Shown: piece by piece, positions 1-9,403 of the stretch
Layout of the letters: each line of letters starts with the position of its first letter
Numbering within the stretch: the first letter of the stretch is position 1
Assembly (NCBI GenBank): GCA_002504525.1
Contig: DATD01000002.1
Location: 125,956 to 189,955, forward strand
Reading direction: 5' to 3'
DNA length: 64,000 nucleotides
Source: Methanomassiliicoccus sp. UBA345
GTDB lineage: Archaea; Thermoplasmatota; Thermoplasmata; Methanomassiliicoccales; Methanomassiliicoccaceae
Program-made: the position numbers and the translations under genes
The notes under the pieces: model-generated
What the model was told of the DNA's origin: nothing
Database searches by the model: none
The model's input: the letters and a program-made list of their open reading frames with translations, nothing else

Positions 1-1
1 G

Positions 2-388
2 ACAAAGGATGTGCTATCCTACAAGAGGGGCGCGGAGCAGCGCTATTCCGAGCTGACGTACGATGGCTACTGGTTCTCGCCTCTCCGCGAGGCCCTGGAC
101 GCGTTCATGGACAAGACCCAGGAGTTCGTCACCGGCACGGTCAGGGTCAAGCTGTACAGGGGCAACGCCGACGTGGTCGGCAGGTCATCGCCCTACTCGC
201 TCTACAATGAGGGGCTGGCCACCTACGCCAAGGGCGACGAGTTCGACCACACCTCGGCCAAGGGCTTCATCTATGTGTGGGGCCTGCCGCTGCGCACGGT
301 GGCGTCGGCGTACAAGGTCGAGGAGCCGGCCGCCAAGGCCGCTTCCAAGGCTCCCGCCAAGAAGCCGTCGAAGAAGGGAAAGGCCTGA
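2..388 (+). CDS. argG: argininosuccinate synthase, C-terminal part (cut by window edge)
   Basis: This is the last 128 residues of argininosuccinate synthase, which joins citrulline and aspartate using ATP in arginine synthesis. The frame is open from the window edge, so the true start lies upstream. The C-terminal segment with [20 protein letters not shown], the [11 protein letters not shown] strand and the [10 protein letters not shown] motif is characteristic of ArgG. The protein ends in an Ala/Lys-rich tail of about 25 residues that most ArgG proteins lack. It lies 68 bases before argH on the same strand, so the pair probably forms an arginine operon. Identity is firm; only the tail is unusual. 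Confidence 0.93.
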   Translation, partial: TKDVLSYKRGAEQRYSELTYDGYWFSPLREALDAFMDKTQEFVTGTVRVKLYRGNADVVGRSSPYSLYNEGLATYAKGDEFDHTSAKGFIYVWGLPLRTVASAYKVEEPAAKAASKAPAKKPSKKGKA

Positions 389-456
389 ACGGCCCCTCAA
401 ACCTCTTCCTCAATCTTTTCATTCATTGAATTATTACCATCAACGAAGGTGAACGA

Positions 457-1908
457 ATGGGGCAGGAACAGAAGGTGTTGTGGTCAGGGAGGTTCAGCCA
501 GGGAGCGGCCGAGGAGACGTTGGCGTTCACCTCCTCGCTGGCAGTGGACAGGCGGCTGGCTAGGTACGATATCCTGGGCTCGCTGGCCCACGCCCGCATG
601 CTGGCCCGTCAGGGCATCATAGCAGAGGAGGACGGGGAGAGCATCGCCGCCGGGTTGAAGCAGCTGTATGCGCAGGCAGAGGAGGGGACGCTGCCCATCG
701 ATCCCAAACTGGAGGACATCCACTCCAACATCGAGTTCCTGCTGACATCGATGATCAAGGACGCCGGCGCCCGCCTTCACACCGGCCGGAGCCGCAATGA
801 CCAGGTCGCCACCGATCTGAGGATGTGGCAGCGGGACGCCATTCTGGAGACCATCGATGCGATATACGGCCTGGAGCACGCGCTGATGGAGCGCGCCTCC
901 GACACCGTGGATGTCATCATGCCGGGGTTCACGCACGTGCAGCATGCCCAGCCCATATCGCTGGCGCACCACCTCATGGCACATTTCCAGCGCTTGACGC
1001 GTGACGCCGAGCGCTTCGCCGATTGCTACCGGCGCACCAACATCTCGCCGCTCGGCTCGGCCGCGCTGGCCGGTACGACGTACAACATCGACCGCCTGTA
1101 CACCGCCGAGCTGCTCTCCTTCGATGCCCCGTGCGCCAACTCCCTGGATGGCGTCAGCGACCGTGATTTCGTGGCGGAGCACCTTTTCGCGGCATCGCTG
1201 TGCGCGGTCCACCTGAGCTCGCTGTGCGAGGAGCTGGTGTACTGGTCCTCTCCGGAGTTCGGCTTCGCGGAGATGGACGACGCCTATTCCACCGGATCGA
1301 GCATCATGCCCCAGAAGAAGAACCCCGACGTGGCCGAGCTGACCCGCGGGCGGGCGGGGGCGTCGATCGGCGACCTGGTGAACATGCTGTGCACGCTGAA
1401 GGCCCTGCCGCTGTCGTACAACCGCGATCTGCAGGAGGACAAGGCGGCGCTGTTCGCGGCCCATGACCGCACCGTCTCCTGCCTCCGCCTTGCAGCGGCC
1501 ATGGTTGCCACCGTCAGGTTCGACTCGGAACGAATGCTGGCCGCCACCCGCGACGGTTTCCTCAATGCCACCGACCTTGCCGACTACCTCGTCACCAAAG
1601 GGCTGCCCTTCCGCAAGGCCCATGAGGTGGTGGGAGCGGCGGTGCGGCATTGCATCGAGCACGGGAAGAGGCTTGAGGAATTGACGCTCGACGAGCTGCG
1701 GTCGTTCAGCGAGCTCATCGGCGAGGACGTGTTCGCTGTCCTGCCAGTGGAGCGGTGCGTGCTCCGCCGGATGTCGGTCGGAGGCACATCGCCGAATGTC
1801 ATCCCCATGCAGTTCAGCCAGGGCATGTCCGCTCTGCGGAGGCAGTCTGAGATGGTTCAGAAAGAGAAGGGGCGTCTGGGAAGGGCATACCAGCAACTGC
1901 TGGAATGA
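457..1908 (+). CDS. argH: argininosuccinate lyase
   Basis: A 483-residue cytoplasmic lyase that splits argininosuccinate into arginine and fumarate, the last step of arginine synthesis. The fumarase/aspartase superfamily signature GSSIMPQKKNPD is at about residues 279-290 and the substrate-binding HTGRSRNDQ segment at about 108-116. Length is normal for ArgH. The ATG is preceded by a GAAGGTGA-like ribosome-binding sequence. The gene directly follows argG on the same strand. Confidence 0.97.
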   Translation: MGQEQKVLWSGRFSQGAAEETLAFTSSLAVDRRLARYDILGSLAHARMLARQGIIAEEDGESIAAGLKQLYAQAEEGTLPIDPKLEDIHSNIEFLLTSMIKDAGARLHTGRSRNDQVATDLRMWQRDAILETIDAIYGLEHALMERASDTVDVIMPGFTHVQHAQPISLAHHLMAHFQRLTRDAERFADCYRRTNISPLGSAALAGTTYNIDRLYTAELLSFDAPCANSLDGVSDRDFVAEHLFAASLCAVHLSSLCEELVYWSSPEFGFAEMDDAYSTGSSIMPQKKNPDVAELTRGRAGASIGDLVNMLCTLKALPLSYNRDLQEDKAALFAAHDRTVSCLRLAAAMVATVRFDSERMLAATRDGFLNATDLADYLVTKGLPFRKAHEVVGAAVRHCIEHGKRLEELTLDELRSFSELIGEDVFAVLPVERCVLRRMSVGGTSPNVIPMQFSQGMSALRRQSEMVQKEKGRLGRAYQQLLE

Positions 1909-1956
1909 AAGGGTAGCGCCCATCCATCGGCTGGGAAGAACGAAAGGATGAGGCCT

Positions 1957-2325
1957 TTAATCAGCGCCGGCGCCCAGAGCGTTCCACTCCAATGAGTGCT
2001 TCACTCCGGCATTGGCGAGGATCTTGGAGAGCTTCTCTCCCATGCGGCCTACTTCGGTCGAAGCGGCCACCGACTTGATGTAGAACTGATTGCTGCCGAT
2101 GGGGAAGACCATCCGCATGCGGCCCTTGCGGTTGTAGCCCTCGGGCTTCTCGTTCTTATCCAGCGCCCTCTGGTTCAGATAGATGAACATCTGGAGGACG
2201 TCATCGTCATCGGGAAGCTGGTTCGTCTCTTCCAAGAAAGTGGTGAGCAGCTCCGGGAAGACCTCAGCCAGGTCCTTGTACTCGACCGTGTCGTCGAGAA
2301 TAAAATGCCCACTGGTTGCCTTCAT
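1957..2325 (-). CDS. small conserved-looking protein of unknown function (122 aa)
   Basis: I do not recognise this protein. It is a soluble-looking 122-residue product with an acidic middle ([11 protein letters not shown]), a basic turn ([11 protein letters not shown]) and no signal peptide, membrane segment or Cys cluster. The reading frame is open further upstream, but the ATG at 2325 is preferred because a TATA-like box (2348-2356, minus strand) lies about 25 bases before it, which predicts a leaderless message. It is divergent from thiDN and convergent with argH. Confidence 0.7.
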   Translation of the reverse strand: MKATSGHFILDDTVEYKDLAEVFPELLTTFLEETNQLPDDDDVLQMFIYLNQRALDKNEKPEGYNRKGRMRMVFPIGSNQFYIKSVAASTEVGRMGEKLSKILANAGVKHSLEWNALGAGAD

Positions 2326-2347
2326 TGTTGATTCGAACGGGGAAAGG

Positions 2348-2356
2348 ATATATAAA
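2348..2356 (-). promoter_or_regulatory. TATA box (BoxA) of the 122-aa gene
   Basis: The minus strand reads TTTATATAT, a near-ideal archaeal BoxA, about 25 bases before the ATG at 2325. This fixes the internal start codon and predicts a leaderless transcript. Confidence 0.65.
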
Positions 2357-2380
2357 CATTGTCGCGAGGATATTCTAGAG

Positions 2381-2421
2381 CTGGGCAGGTGGTCTTTAAT
2401 TAATCCATGCAGATTGCCCAG
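2381..2421 (+). promoter_or_regulatory. thiDN promoter: TATA-like box flanked by a 7-bp inverted repeat
   Basis: CTGGGCA (2381-2387) and TGCCCAG (2415-2421) form a perfect 7-bp inverted repeat enclosing TTTAATTAAT (2395-2404), the likely BoxA, about 24 bases before the ATG at 2423. A symmetric site around the core promoter suggests an operator. No THI-box (TPP riboswitch) landmarks were seen. The functional role is inferred. Confidence 0.4.
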
Positions 2422-2422
2422 C

Positions 2423-3721
2423 ATGCTTGTGGCCATGACCATCGCCGGCTCTGACTCATCAGGAGGGGCCGGACTGCAGGCAGATCTCAAGGCGTTCGCC
2501 TCGGAAGGGGTGCACGGAGCTGTCGCGATCACGGCAATCACCGCCCAGAACACCAGGCGGGTCGCCGCCATCCATCCCCTGCCGCCAGAGGTGGTGCTCG
2601 GTCAGATCGATGCGGTGCTCGACGACATCGAGGTCTCCGCCGCCAAGACCGGCATGCTGTACTCCGGCACGATCGCCCGGGCGGTGGGCCGCAGGCTGAG
2701 GGGAGAGAACATCCCTCTGGTAGTGGACCCTGTCATGGTCGCCGGGGTGGGCGATGCGCTCAGCCTTGATGATCTGGCCGCCGCCATTCGCGATGAGCTT
2801 GCCCCCATCGCCGCCCTGCTGACCCCCAACCTTCCGGAGGCGGAGGTGCTGCTCGGCCGCAGCATCAGCGGCGATGAGGAAACGAGGCAGGCATGCCGCG
2901 ATCTCGCCGCGTTCGGCAGCAAGGCCGTGCTGCTGAAGGGCGGACATGCCGAGGGCCCCACCTGCCGCGACATCCTATTCCATGACGGCAGTTTCAGGAT
3001 AATGGAGCACACCAGAGTGCCGATCCGCGGCCACGGCGGCGGTTGCACCCTGGCGGCGCTGCTAGCAGCCAACCTTGCCAAAGGATGCTCGCTGCATGAA
3101 GCGGTCCTAAGGAGCAACGAGACGGTGAAGCATGCCGTGCTGGACAATTACCCCATCGGTCATGGCGTTCCGGTGGTGAGCCCCCTCTCCCGCATGTACC
3201 GGAACGCTGATAGCCATGAGATCGCGGAACGGCTGCTCAGCGCCGCGAGAGAGGCCGCATGCCTCGCTCCGGCCGAATGGATGCCGGAAGAGGGGAGCGA
3301 ATTCGTATACGCATTGTCGTCCGCTCGGTCAGAGGCGGACATCTGCGCGCTGGAGGCGCGCATGGTCCGACAGAGAGGCCGCGCCCTGCTCCCGGCCGGG
3401 GTGGCCTTCGGAGCGTCTCCCCGCATGTCAGCCTTTGTCCTAGCCGCCATGGAAAGGGACCGCAGCATGCGCTCGGCCCTTAGCGTTCGCCACTCTCCGG
3501 AAGCCGTCGAGGTAGCGAGGAGGAAGGGGCTGCTAGTACTGCCGGTGGAGAGGGCAAGCGTTATCGATAGGGAGAACTCAACGGATACCGGCTTAAAGGC
3601 AGGGGGCTTCGTTCCCGATGCGGTGTTCGACCTCGGCGGACCCGGAAAAGAGGCGATCATCTGCCTCTTGGGCCATGGTCCCGAGGACGTCCTGGGCAAG
3701 CTTAGGAAGCTGGTTGAATGA
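2423..3721 (+). CDS. thiDN: bifunctional HMP-phosphate kinase / archaeal thiamine-phosphate synthase (ThiD-ThiN)
   Basis: This 432-residue fusion would phosphorylate hydroxymethylpyrimidine phosphate and couple it to the thiazole phosphate, giving thiamine phosphate. Residues 1 to about 260 are a ribokinase-like ThiD domain starting with [20 protein letters not shown]; the anion-hole segment near 202-211 reads [10 protein letters not shown], where many ThiD proteins have GTGC. Residues about 265-432 are a ThiN domain, the archaeal replacement for ThiE, ending with the [13 protein letters not shown] segment. The start at 2423 gives the family's usual N-terminus and sits near the expected transcription start. 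The stop overlaps the next glycosyltransferase start (ATGA). Confidence 0.92.
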   Translation: MLVAMTIAGSDSSGGAGLQADLKAFASEGVHGAVAITAITAQNTRRVAAIHPLPPEVVLGQIDAVLDDIEVSAAKTGMLYSGTIARAVGRRLRGENIPLVVDPVMVAGVGDALSLDDLAAAIRDELAPIAALLTPNLPEAEVLLGRSISGDEETRQACRDLAAFGSKAVLLKGGHAEGPTCRDILFHDGSFRIMEHTRVPIRGHGGGCTLAALLAANLAKGCSLHEAVLRSNETVKHAVLDNYPIGHGVPVVSPLSRMYRNADSHEIAERLLSAAREAACLAPAEWMPEEGSEFVYALSSARSEADICALEARMVRQRGRALLPAGVAFGASPRMSAFVLAAMERDRSMRSALSVRHSPEAVEVARRKGLLVLPVERASVIDRENSTDTGLKAGGFVPDAVFDLGGPGKEAIICLLGHGPEDVLGKLRKLVE

Positions 3722-4887
3722 AGATCGCGATGTTCACGGATTCGTACCACCCTGCCAAGGATGGGGTGGTCAACTCCATCCTGCTGACCAAGCGGGGGCT
3801 GGAGCGGCTCGGGCACGAGGTTTTCATCTTCGCCCCTGAACCATGGGACAAGGCGGATCGGGAGGGGGACGTGTACTATTTCCGCTCCACCGCTTTCAAG
3901 AGCTACCCGGGATACACAGTTCCGATCTATCCGACCAACAAGTGCGAGATATTGTCGAAGCTGAACGTCGATCTCATCCACACACACGGCCTGCTGTTCA
4001 TGGGGGTCCGCTCCATGTTCGCCGCCCGCGCCCTGGTCAAGCCAGTGGTGGTGACGTTTCACACCATGGTCACCGAGGCAGCCCAATACTATGCCCGGCT
4101 TCCGATCCCGGAGTGGATGACCAACCGGCTGTTCTGGATATACCTTCGCCAGCTGCTCGAACGGGCCGATGCGGTGGTGGCGCCGACCGAGGCCATCCGG
4201 CAGGAGCTGCTGAAGTACGCCCCGGACATGCGCCGGGTCGACGTCATCCCGACCGGCGTGGACTGCGAGCGCTTCACCCCCCACAACGACGGATCGATGG
4301 TCCGACAGAAGTACGGCCTGAACGGTGAGAAGGTGCTCATGCATGTTGGACGCGTGGCGAGGGAGAAGAACATCGGTCTGCTCCTCGACGGATTCTCCCT
4401 CCTGGCGGACGATGAGCCTGACGCAAGGCTCATGATCGTTGGCGAGGGCCCGGCCAAGAAGCACTACATGCAGAGCGCCAGGGAGAAGGGGCTGGAAGGG
4501 CAGGTCATCTTCACCGGTTTCGTCCCCGACTCCGAGCTCGCGCAGTTCTACGCCGCCTGCGACGCCTTCACCATAGCATCCAAGTTCGAGACCCAGGGGC
4601 TCGCTGCGTTAGAGGCGATGGCCACCGGCAAGCCGGTGGCAGGGATCAACTACCGCGCGGTGGCCGAGATGGTAAGGCCGAAGGAGAACGGCTTCCTGTT
4701 CGAGGACGACCCGGCGTCATGCGCCGAGGCCATGAAGGACGCCCTGAACTGCTCCGCCGATGTCAGAAGGGCCGCCCGCGCCACCGCGGAGAGCTACTCG
4801 GTCGACGGCAGCGTGGCGAGTCTTCTCGACCTGTACGAGTTCGCCATCGAACGCAAGAAGCAGCATGGCAACGGAAGGATTTTTTAA
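3718..4887 (+). CDS. GT4-family glycosyltransferase
   Basis: A 389-residue GT-B fold, retaining glycosyltransferase that should move a sugar from a nucleotide sugar to a lipid or glycan acceptor. The N-terminal acceptor half begins [17 protein letters not shown]; the C-terminal half has the donor-binding HVGRVAREKN segment and the E-x7-E motif in FETQGLAALEAMA near residues 290-300. There is no signal peptide, as expected for a cytoplasmic, membrane-associated enzyme. The start overlaps the thiDN stop (ATGA). With the membrane protein and second GT4 gene that follow, it suggests glycolipid or surface glycan synthesis. The substrate cannot be read from sequence. Confidence 0.9.
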   Translation: MKIAMFTDSYHPAKDGVVNSILLTKRGLERLGHEVFIFAPEPWDKADREGDVYYFRSTAFKSYPGYTVPIYPTNKCEILSKLNVDLIHTHGLLFMGVRSMFAARALVKPVVVTFHTMVTEAAQYYARLPIPEWMTNRLFWIYLRQLLERADAVVAPTEAIRQELLKYAPDMRRVDVIPTGVDCERFTPHNDGSMVRQKYGLNGEKVLMHVGRVAREKNIGLLLDGFSLLADDEPDARLMIVGEGPAKKHYMQSAREKGLEGQVIFTGFVPDSELAQFYAACDAFTIASKFETQGLAALEAMATGKPVAGINYRAVAEMVRPKENGFLFEDDPASCAEAMKDALNCSADVRRAARATAESYSVDGSVASLLDLYEFAIERKKQHGNGRIF

Positions 4888-4910
4888 AGCACAGCCATCT
4901 ACCTGAAGGA

Positions 4911-5531
4911 ATGAGCGACCTGGGCATAGGATATATCGTCGCGGACCTGTTCGGACCGCTCGGCGCCATAGGCGGCGTCCTATGCATACTGTTGCTATTC
5001 TACATCGACGCCGTGATCTTCCCTACGCTGCCGGAGCTGTTCACCGTGCTGGTGTTCGTGCAGGGATACGGCCTCGACCCTATCCTCCTGGCCGCCCTCC
5101 TGCTGCTTGCCATCGCCGTGGGGGAGGTCGCCGGGCTGCTAACCCTCTATGAAGTGGTCCGCCGGCTGAGAGTGCCTGCCCGCCTGCAGAGGGCGATCAT
5201 GAGCTACCGGGACTTCCTGGTATGCCAGGATGAGAAGATGATCCTCATCAACCGCGTGGCGCCGGTGCTGCCGTTCATGGGCGCCTTCGTGGCGCTGTGC
5301 CATTGGGACCTCAAACGCTCAGTGCTGTACTTGTTGGTGGGCGGCATGACCAAGTACGGTCTGATCCTATTGCTAAGCGGGTTCTTCCTCGCCTATATGG
5401 AGAAGGGCACCGCTACCACCGTCACCATAATCATGGTGCTGGTGGTGATAGTGTTGAGCTTCATCGCCACCATCATACGCAAGAACCGCATGAAGAACAG
5501 GATGTGCGAGGATGCGAATCGTCCAGCTTAA
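4911..5531 (+). CDS. polytopic membrane protein, possibly VTT/DedA-like
   Basis: A 206-residue membrane protein with about five hydrophobic segments: about 12-32, 36-56 and 58-78, a hydrophobic stretch containing NRVAPVLPFMGAFVALCHW, and two C-terminal helices before a basic end (IRKNRMKNRM). The pattern of a reentrant-like segment with R-x-x-P-x-x-P and a following helix recalls VTT/DedA proteins, but I cannot confirm it. A T-run/TAAA box (4880-4888) about 27 bases upstream suggests a leaderless start at 4911. The 3' end overlaps the next GT4 gene by 20 bases, so it may work with that enzyme, for example in lipid-linked sugar handling. Confidence 0.75.
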   Translation: MSDLGIGYIVADLFGPLGAIGGVLCILLLFYIDAVIFPTLPELFTVLVFVQGYGLDPILLAALLLLAIAVGEVAGLLTLYEVVRRLRVPARLQRAIMSYRDFLVCQDEKMILINRVAPVLPFMGAFVALCHWDLKRSVLYLLVGGMTKYGLILLLSGFFLAYMEKGTATTVTIIMVLVVIVLSFIATIIRKNRMKNRMCEDANRPA

Positions 5532-6579
5532 CCCGTTCCACTTCCCTTACATGGGAGGGATCGAGCATCGCAACCACGAGATAGCGAAGCGGCTTTCGTC
5601 GAGGCACGAGATCATCGTCCTGACGGCCCGGCTTCCCGGAACGGAGGAGGAGGAGGAGATGATGGACGGCTACCGCATCATGCGCCTTCCCTCCCGCTTC
5701 ATCGGCGATTACAATCCTCCGTACGTCAACACGCCCGGCGTCCTCGAAGCGCTAGAATCGCTGGACGCTGACGTGGTGGACTTCCATTACCGGTGGGCGC
5801 CTTCGTACACCAGGGCGATGAGGCGATACAACGGCCGGTGGATGTTCACCTTCCACAACACCTACGGCGAGGGGAGCGGCGCCAGCAGGATGCTCAGCAC
5901 CATCAACGATGCGCTGTTCTGCCGCCTGATCCACGACCGCCGCACCATCTGCGTCTCGAACTTCGTCCGCGACGACCTGCTGACCCATGGGTTCCGGGAG
6001 GAGCTTACCGATGTGGTGTCGCTCGGCGTCAACATGTACGACGGGGCGACCTCAGAGGAGGACTTCATACTTTTCACCGGGCGGCTGGTCGGCACCAAGG
6101 GGGTAAGATACCTGATCGAGGCCATGCGGTCGGTCGACAGCAGGCTGGTGATCATGGGGCAGGGACCTGAGGCCGAGCGGCTCAAGGCGCTAGCCAAGCG
6201 GTTCGGCGTCGAGGACAAGGTGATGTTCACTGGCCATGTCAGCGAGGAGGAGAAGGTCAGGCTGATGTCGTCGTGCAAGATATTCGCCATTCCATCGCTG
6301 TTCGAGAGCTTCGGCCTGGCCGTGGCGGAGGCGATGACGTACGGCAAGCCAGTGGTGGCGTCTGACGTGGGCGGACTGCCCGAGGTGGTGGGCGACGGCG
6401 GCATCCTGGTGCCGCCGCGCTCCCCTTCCGACATCGCAGCGGCGCTCAACCGCCTGCTGAAGGACGATGATCTGAGGCACGATATGGGGCAGCGCGCCAA
6501 GAGGCACATCGCCCGCTTCAGCTGGGACAATATCGCGTCGCGGATGGAGCAGATCTATCGGAACGAGGTCAACAAGTAG
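5512..6579 (+). CDS. GT4-family glycosyltransferase
   Basis: A 355-residue retaining GT-B glycosyltransferase. It starts MRIVQLNPFHFPYMGGIEHR, a donor/acceptor loop with the PYMGG motif typical of the GT4 group, and carries FTGRLVGTKG and the E-x7-E motif in FESFGLAVAEAMT. The start lies inside the end of the membrane-protein gene, indicating co-translation. Its N-terminus closely resembles that of the third GT4 protein at 10441 (LDPLFFPYMGG), so the two probably act on related substrates. The acceptor is unknown. Confidence 0.9.
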   Translation: MRIVQLNPFHFPYMGGIEHRNHEIAKRLSSRHEIIVLTARLPGTEEEEEMMDGYRIMRLPSRFIGDYNPPYVNTPGVLEALESLDADVVDFHYRWAPSYTRAMRRYNGRWMFTFHNTYGEGSGASRMLSTINDALFCRLIHDRRTICVSNFVRDDLLTHGFREELTDVVSLGVNMYDGATSEEDFILFTGRLVGTKGVRYLIEAMRSVDSRLVIMGQGPEAERLKALAKRFGVEDKVMFTGHVSEEEKVRLMSSCKIFAIPSLFESFGLAVAEAMTYGKPVVASDVGGLPEVVGDGGILVPPRSPSDIAAALNRLLKDDDLRHDMGQRAKRHIARFSWDNIASRMEQIYRNEVNK

Positions 6580-6621
6580 AGGAAGCGAGGCGGGATGCCT
6601 CGCTCCCGTGCGTTAATGGGT

Positions 6622-7515
6622 TCAGGCGACCGACACCAAGGTGACGGTGAAGGTCAGGACGCGGCCCTTGTGCTCGAGATTGTAGTTCATCACGAAGGTA
6701 CCGGCATCGACGTCTATGTCGTCGACGTAGAAGTCATTGAGCTTTCCCTTTCCATACTGGACTCCCGCCTTGTCGTAGCCGCGAACCATGAACTCGTCAT
6801 CCTCGGTCAGCTGATGCCTCACCGTGATGTTGCCGCCCTCGATCGATGTGACCTTGACGGTCCAACCACCGGCGTTCGCGGACGAGCATACCTGGTAGGT
6901 CTTGCCGAGCTGGGGGATGAATTCGACCACGACCTTGTTGGATTCCATATGGTACCTCGCTTCAATGCCCAGCCTGGCGTGGTTCGCATTGTTGACTCCG
7001 CTGGTAACAGGATCATGGCCGAACATCTGCTGGAAAGCCGCCTTGTCCAGGGTCTGCTTGACCGCGATGGTCTCCTCCAGCTGCATGGTCTTTATTAGGC
7101 TGGCATCCATCGGCCCATAGCCTTGAGCGACCGACACGTTGAACTGCTTGGTCTCTCCGACCTTCATTCCCCGGACGCCCTGGTCGAACCCGGTGATCAT
7201 CTGATACCCGCCCACCGTGAACTCCAGGGGAGCGTATTTGGTCTCATTTCCCCGCAGTGTGAAGAACAGCGATTTGGGAATCGCGGAATCGTTCGCCACG
7301 CTCCACAGGGAGGTGTCGAACACCCGCCCGTCGTCGAAGCTGCCGATGTAGTTAACCACGACCTTGTCACCGGCCTCCACCCCCTTATCGGGCGAGCCGG
7401 CGATCAACACGGCATAAGCGCCCACGGTCGAGGTGATCAACAGGAGGACCACTATGACGGCCAATATCGGTTTGGCGGCTGAAGAGTCGCCGAGAATGGA
7501 TCGAAAAGATCTCAT
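6622..7515 (-). CDS. membrane-anchored FKBP-type peptidyl-prolyl isomerase
   Basis: A 297-residue protein with one N-terminal membrane anchor (about 16-38, AVIVVLLLITSTVGAYAVLI) and an exported domain. The exported part starts with an FKBP fold (VNYIGSFDDGRVFDTS, then FTVGGYQMITGFDQGVRGMKVGE) and contains an inserted, chaperone-like region followed by an unassigned C-terminal half. It should speed prolyl isomerisation of exported proteins. An upstream in-frame start would add 19 basic residues; the ATG at 7515 is preferred because a TTTTAAAT box (7546-7553) lies about 34 bases before it. The gene stands alone, convergent with the GT4 gene and divergent from thrS. Confidence 0.88.
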   Translation of the reverse strand: MRSFRSILGDSSAAKPILAVIVVLLLITSTVGAYAVLIAGSPDKGVEAGDKVVVNYIGSFDDGRVFDTSLWSVANDSAIPKSLFFTLRGNETKYAPLEFTVGGYQMITGFDQGVRGMKVGETKQFNVSVAQGYGPMDASLIKTMQLEETIAVKQTLDKAAFQQMFGHDPVTSGVNNANHARLGIEARYHMESNKVVVEFIPQLGKTYQVCSSANAGGWTVKVTSIEGGNITVRHQLTEDDEFMVRGYDKAGVQYGKGKLNDFYVDDIDVDAGTFVMNYNLEHKGRVLTFTVTLVSVA

Positions 7516-7617
7516 CTGAACCCTGCCGGAGAACCTGATGGAGCGATTTAAAACTTGGTAGGAGGAACCCATGAGCGATGCCCAGTGGACTTCGGCATGA
7601 GCATCCTAAAAAACAAC

Positions 7618-7626
7618 AAATATATG
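7618..7626 (+). promoter_or_regulatory. TATA box of thrS
   Basis: AAATATATG lies about 26 bases before the thrS ATG at 7649, the spacing expected for a leaderless archaeal transcript. Confidence 0.6.
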
Positions 7627-7648
7627 TCAGGCGGTACTTGCCCACCTA

Positions 7649-9355
7649 ATGAAGACCCTTTACATTCATTCTGATTACTTGGAGTTCACTGTCAAGAAGG
7701 CCACCCCAGTTGCTGAACAGATCACCGACGAGCAGAAAGGAGGCCGCTTCGAGGATATCCTGATAGCGTTCATCAGCGTGGAGAAGCAGGACGAGGAGAG
7801 CCCCGACGCAGTCGTGCAGAAGGCCGTGGAAGACCTCGAGGACATCGCCAAGAAGGTGAAGTCCAGACGCGTCGCTCTCTATCCATACGCTCACCTCTCC
7901 TCGTCGCTCGGCTCTCCAGACACGGCCAAGAGGATCCTTCGCGCCATGGAGGAGGCGCTCGCCCAGAAGGACTACGAGGTGCACCGTGTTCCGTTCGGCT
8001 GGTACAAGGCGTTCAAGATCAGCTGCAAGGGCCATCCTCTCTCTGAACTATCTCGCGAGATAAGGATCGAAGGAAAAAAGGCCGAATCGGAGGACATCGA
8101 TCCAGCGGCGCTGCTCAAGAGAATCTCCAAATCCAGGCTGAGCAAGGAGAAGCTCAAGGAGAACGATCACCGGATCATCGGGCAGAAGCTCGACCTGTTC
8201 TCCTTCTACGACGTAGCGCCGGGCATGGTGTTCTGGCACCCCAAAGGGCTGGTGGTTAGGAACGCGCTCATCGACCTATCGAGAAAGGAGCACCGCAAGG
8301 CCGGCTACCAGGAGATCAAGACCCCGCAGGTGATGAGCGACATACTGTGGAAGGTCTCAGGGCACTGGGCGCACTACAAGGACAATATCTTCCTAACCAA
8401 GTACGACGACCGGCAGTTCGCCGTCAAGCCCATGAACTGTCCCGGAGGCATCCTGGTGTTCAACAGCCGGGAGCGGAGCTACCGTGAGCTGCCGCTACGC
8501 ATGCTGGAGTTCGGGGAGGTCCACCGCGTGGAGCTGTCAGGCGTGCTGTCCGGCCTGTTCAGGGTCATCCAGTTCACCCAGGATGATGCGCACATCTATT
8601 GCATGGAAGAGCAGATGGAGAAGGAGATCGGCGCGGTGATCGACCTCGTGGACCGGTTCTACAAGATATTCGGGTTCGAGTACCGCATGGAGCTGTCCAC
8701 CAAGCCGGAGGGCGCCATGGGCGACCCCGCACTGTGGGAGAAGGCCGAGAGCACCCTGAAGAATGTGCTTAACGCCCGTGGCGTCAAGTTCGAGATCAAC
8801 GAGGGCGACGGCGCATTCTACGGCCCCAAGATCGACTTCAAGATCAAGGACTCGCTGGGCCGGGAGTGGCAGACCGCCACCATACAACTGGACTTCCAGA
8901 TGCCTGAAAGGTTCCATATCAGGTACGTGGGCGAGGATGGCAAGGAGCACACCCCGATCATGATACACCGGACCGTGTATGGTTCGCTGGAACGTTTCAT
9001 GGGCATCCTTCTGGAGCACCTCAACGGCAACCTGCCGACCTGGATGGCGCCTGTGCAGGTCCGCGTCATATCGTTCCGCGCCGATAACGCCGAGGCCGCC
9101 ACCAAGATCCATGATCGGCTGTTCGAGCTGGGGCATAGGGTCGAGCTGGACCTCAGCTATGGCACGGTGGAGGGCAAGATCCGTGACGCCGAGCTGCAGA
9201 AGATCCCCTATATCCTGGTGATCGGCGACAAGGAGGAGCAGAACGGCACCGTGGCGGTGAGGCGGCATGGAGAGAAGGCGCCCAAGTACGGGGTCAAGTT
9301 CGACGATTTCGTCGACCAGCTGAGGAACGAGACCGACCTCGGAAGACTCGCCTGA
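7649..9355 (+). CDS. thrS: threonine--tRNA ligase, archaeal type
   Basis: A 568-residue class II aminoacyl-tRNA synthetase that charges tRNA-Thr. Residues 1 to about 145 match the archaeal editing domain, which resembles D-aminoacyl-tRNA deacylase and removes mischarged Ser, rather than the bacterial TGS/editing domains. The class II core has KPMNCPGG (zinc Cys), the motif 2 region with SGLFRVIQFTQDDAHIY, and the anticodon-binding domain from about residue 465. The total is shorter than most archaeal ThrRS (about 600-620), mostly in linkers. A good TATA box precedes the ATG by about 26 bases. Confidence 0.96.
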   Translation: MKTLYIHSDYLEFTVKKATPVAEQITDEQKGGRFEDILIAFISVEKQDEESPDAVVQKAVEDLEDIAKKVKSRRVALYPYAHLSSSLGSPDTAKRILRAMEEALAQKDYEVHRVPFGWYKAFKISCKGHPLSELSREIRIEGKKAESEDIDPAALLKRISKSRLSKEKLKENDHRIIGQKLDLFSFYDVAPGMVFWHPKGLVVRNALIDLSRKEHRKAGYQEIKTPQVMSDILWKVSGHWAHYKDNIFLTKYDDRQFAVKPMNCPGGILVFNSRERSYRELPLRMLEFGEVHRVELSGVLSGLFRVIQFTQDDAHIYCMEEQMEKEIGAVIDLVDRFYKIFGFEYRMELSTKPEGAMGDPALWEKAESTLKNVLNARGVKFEINEGDGAFYGPKIDFKIKDSLGREWQTATIQLDFQMPERFHIRYVGEDGKEHTPIMIHRTVYGSLERFMGILLEHLNGNLPTWMAPVQVRVISFRADNAEAATKIHDRLFELGHRVELDLSYGTVEGKIRDAELQKIPYILVIGDKEEQNGTVAVRRHGEKAPKYGVKFDDFVDQLRNETDLGRLA

Positions 9356-9403
9356 GCTTGCGGCGCTTGGTCAACGATTCCGTAAGAACGAGGGGGCGCC
9401 GGG

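Noticed and set aside
484..1923. A 479-codon frame opposite argH
   Set aside because: Shadow of argH with low-complexity, His/Arg-rich composition.
2326..2422. Possible TPP riboswitch before thiDN
   Set aside because: The conserved CUGAGA and ACCUGAU-type landmarks are missing and the promoter leaves almost no leader.
3160..4464. A long minus-strand frame across the thiDN/GT4 junction
   Set aside because: Both overlapping plus-strand genes are clear families, and the minus-strand product has no recognisable motif.
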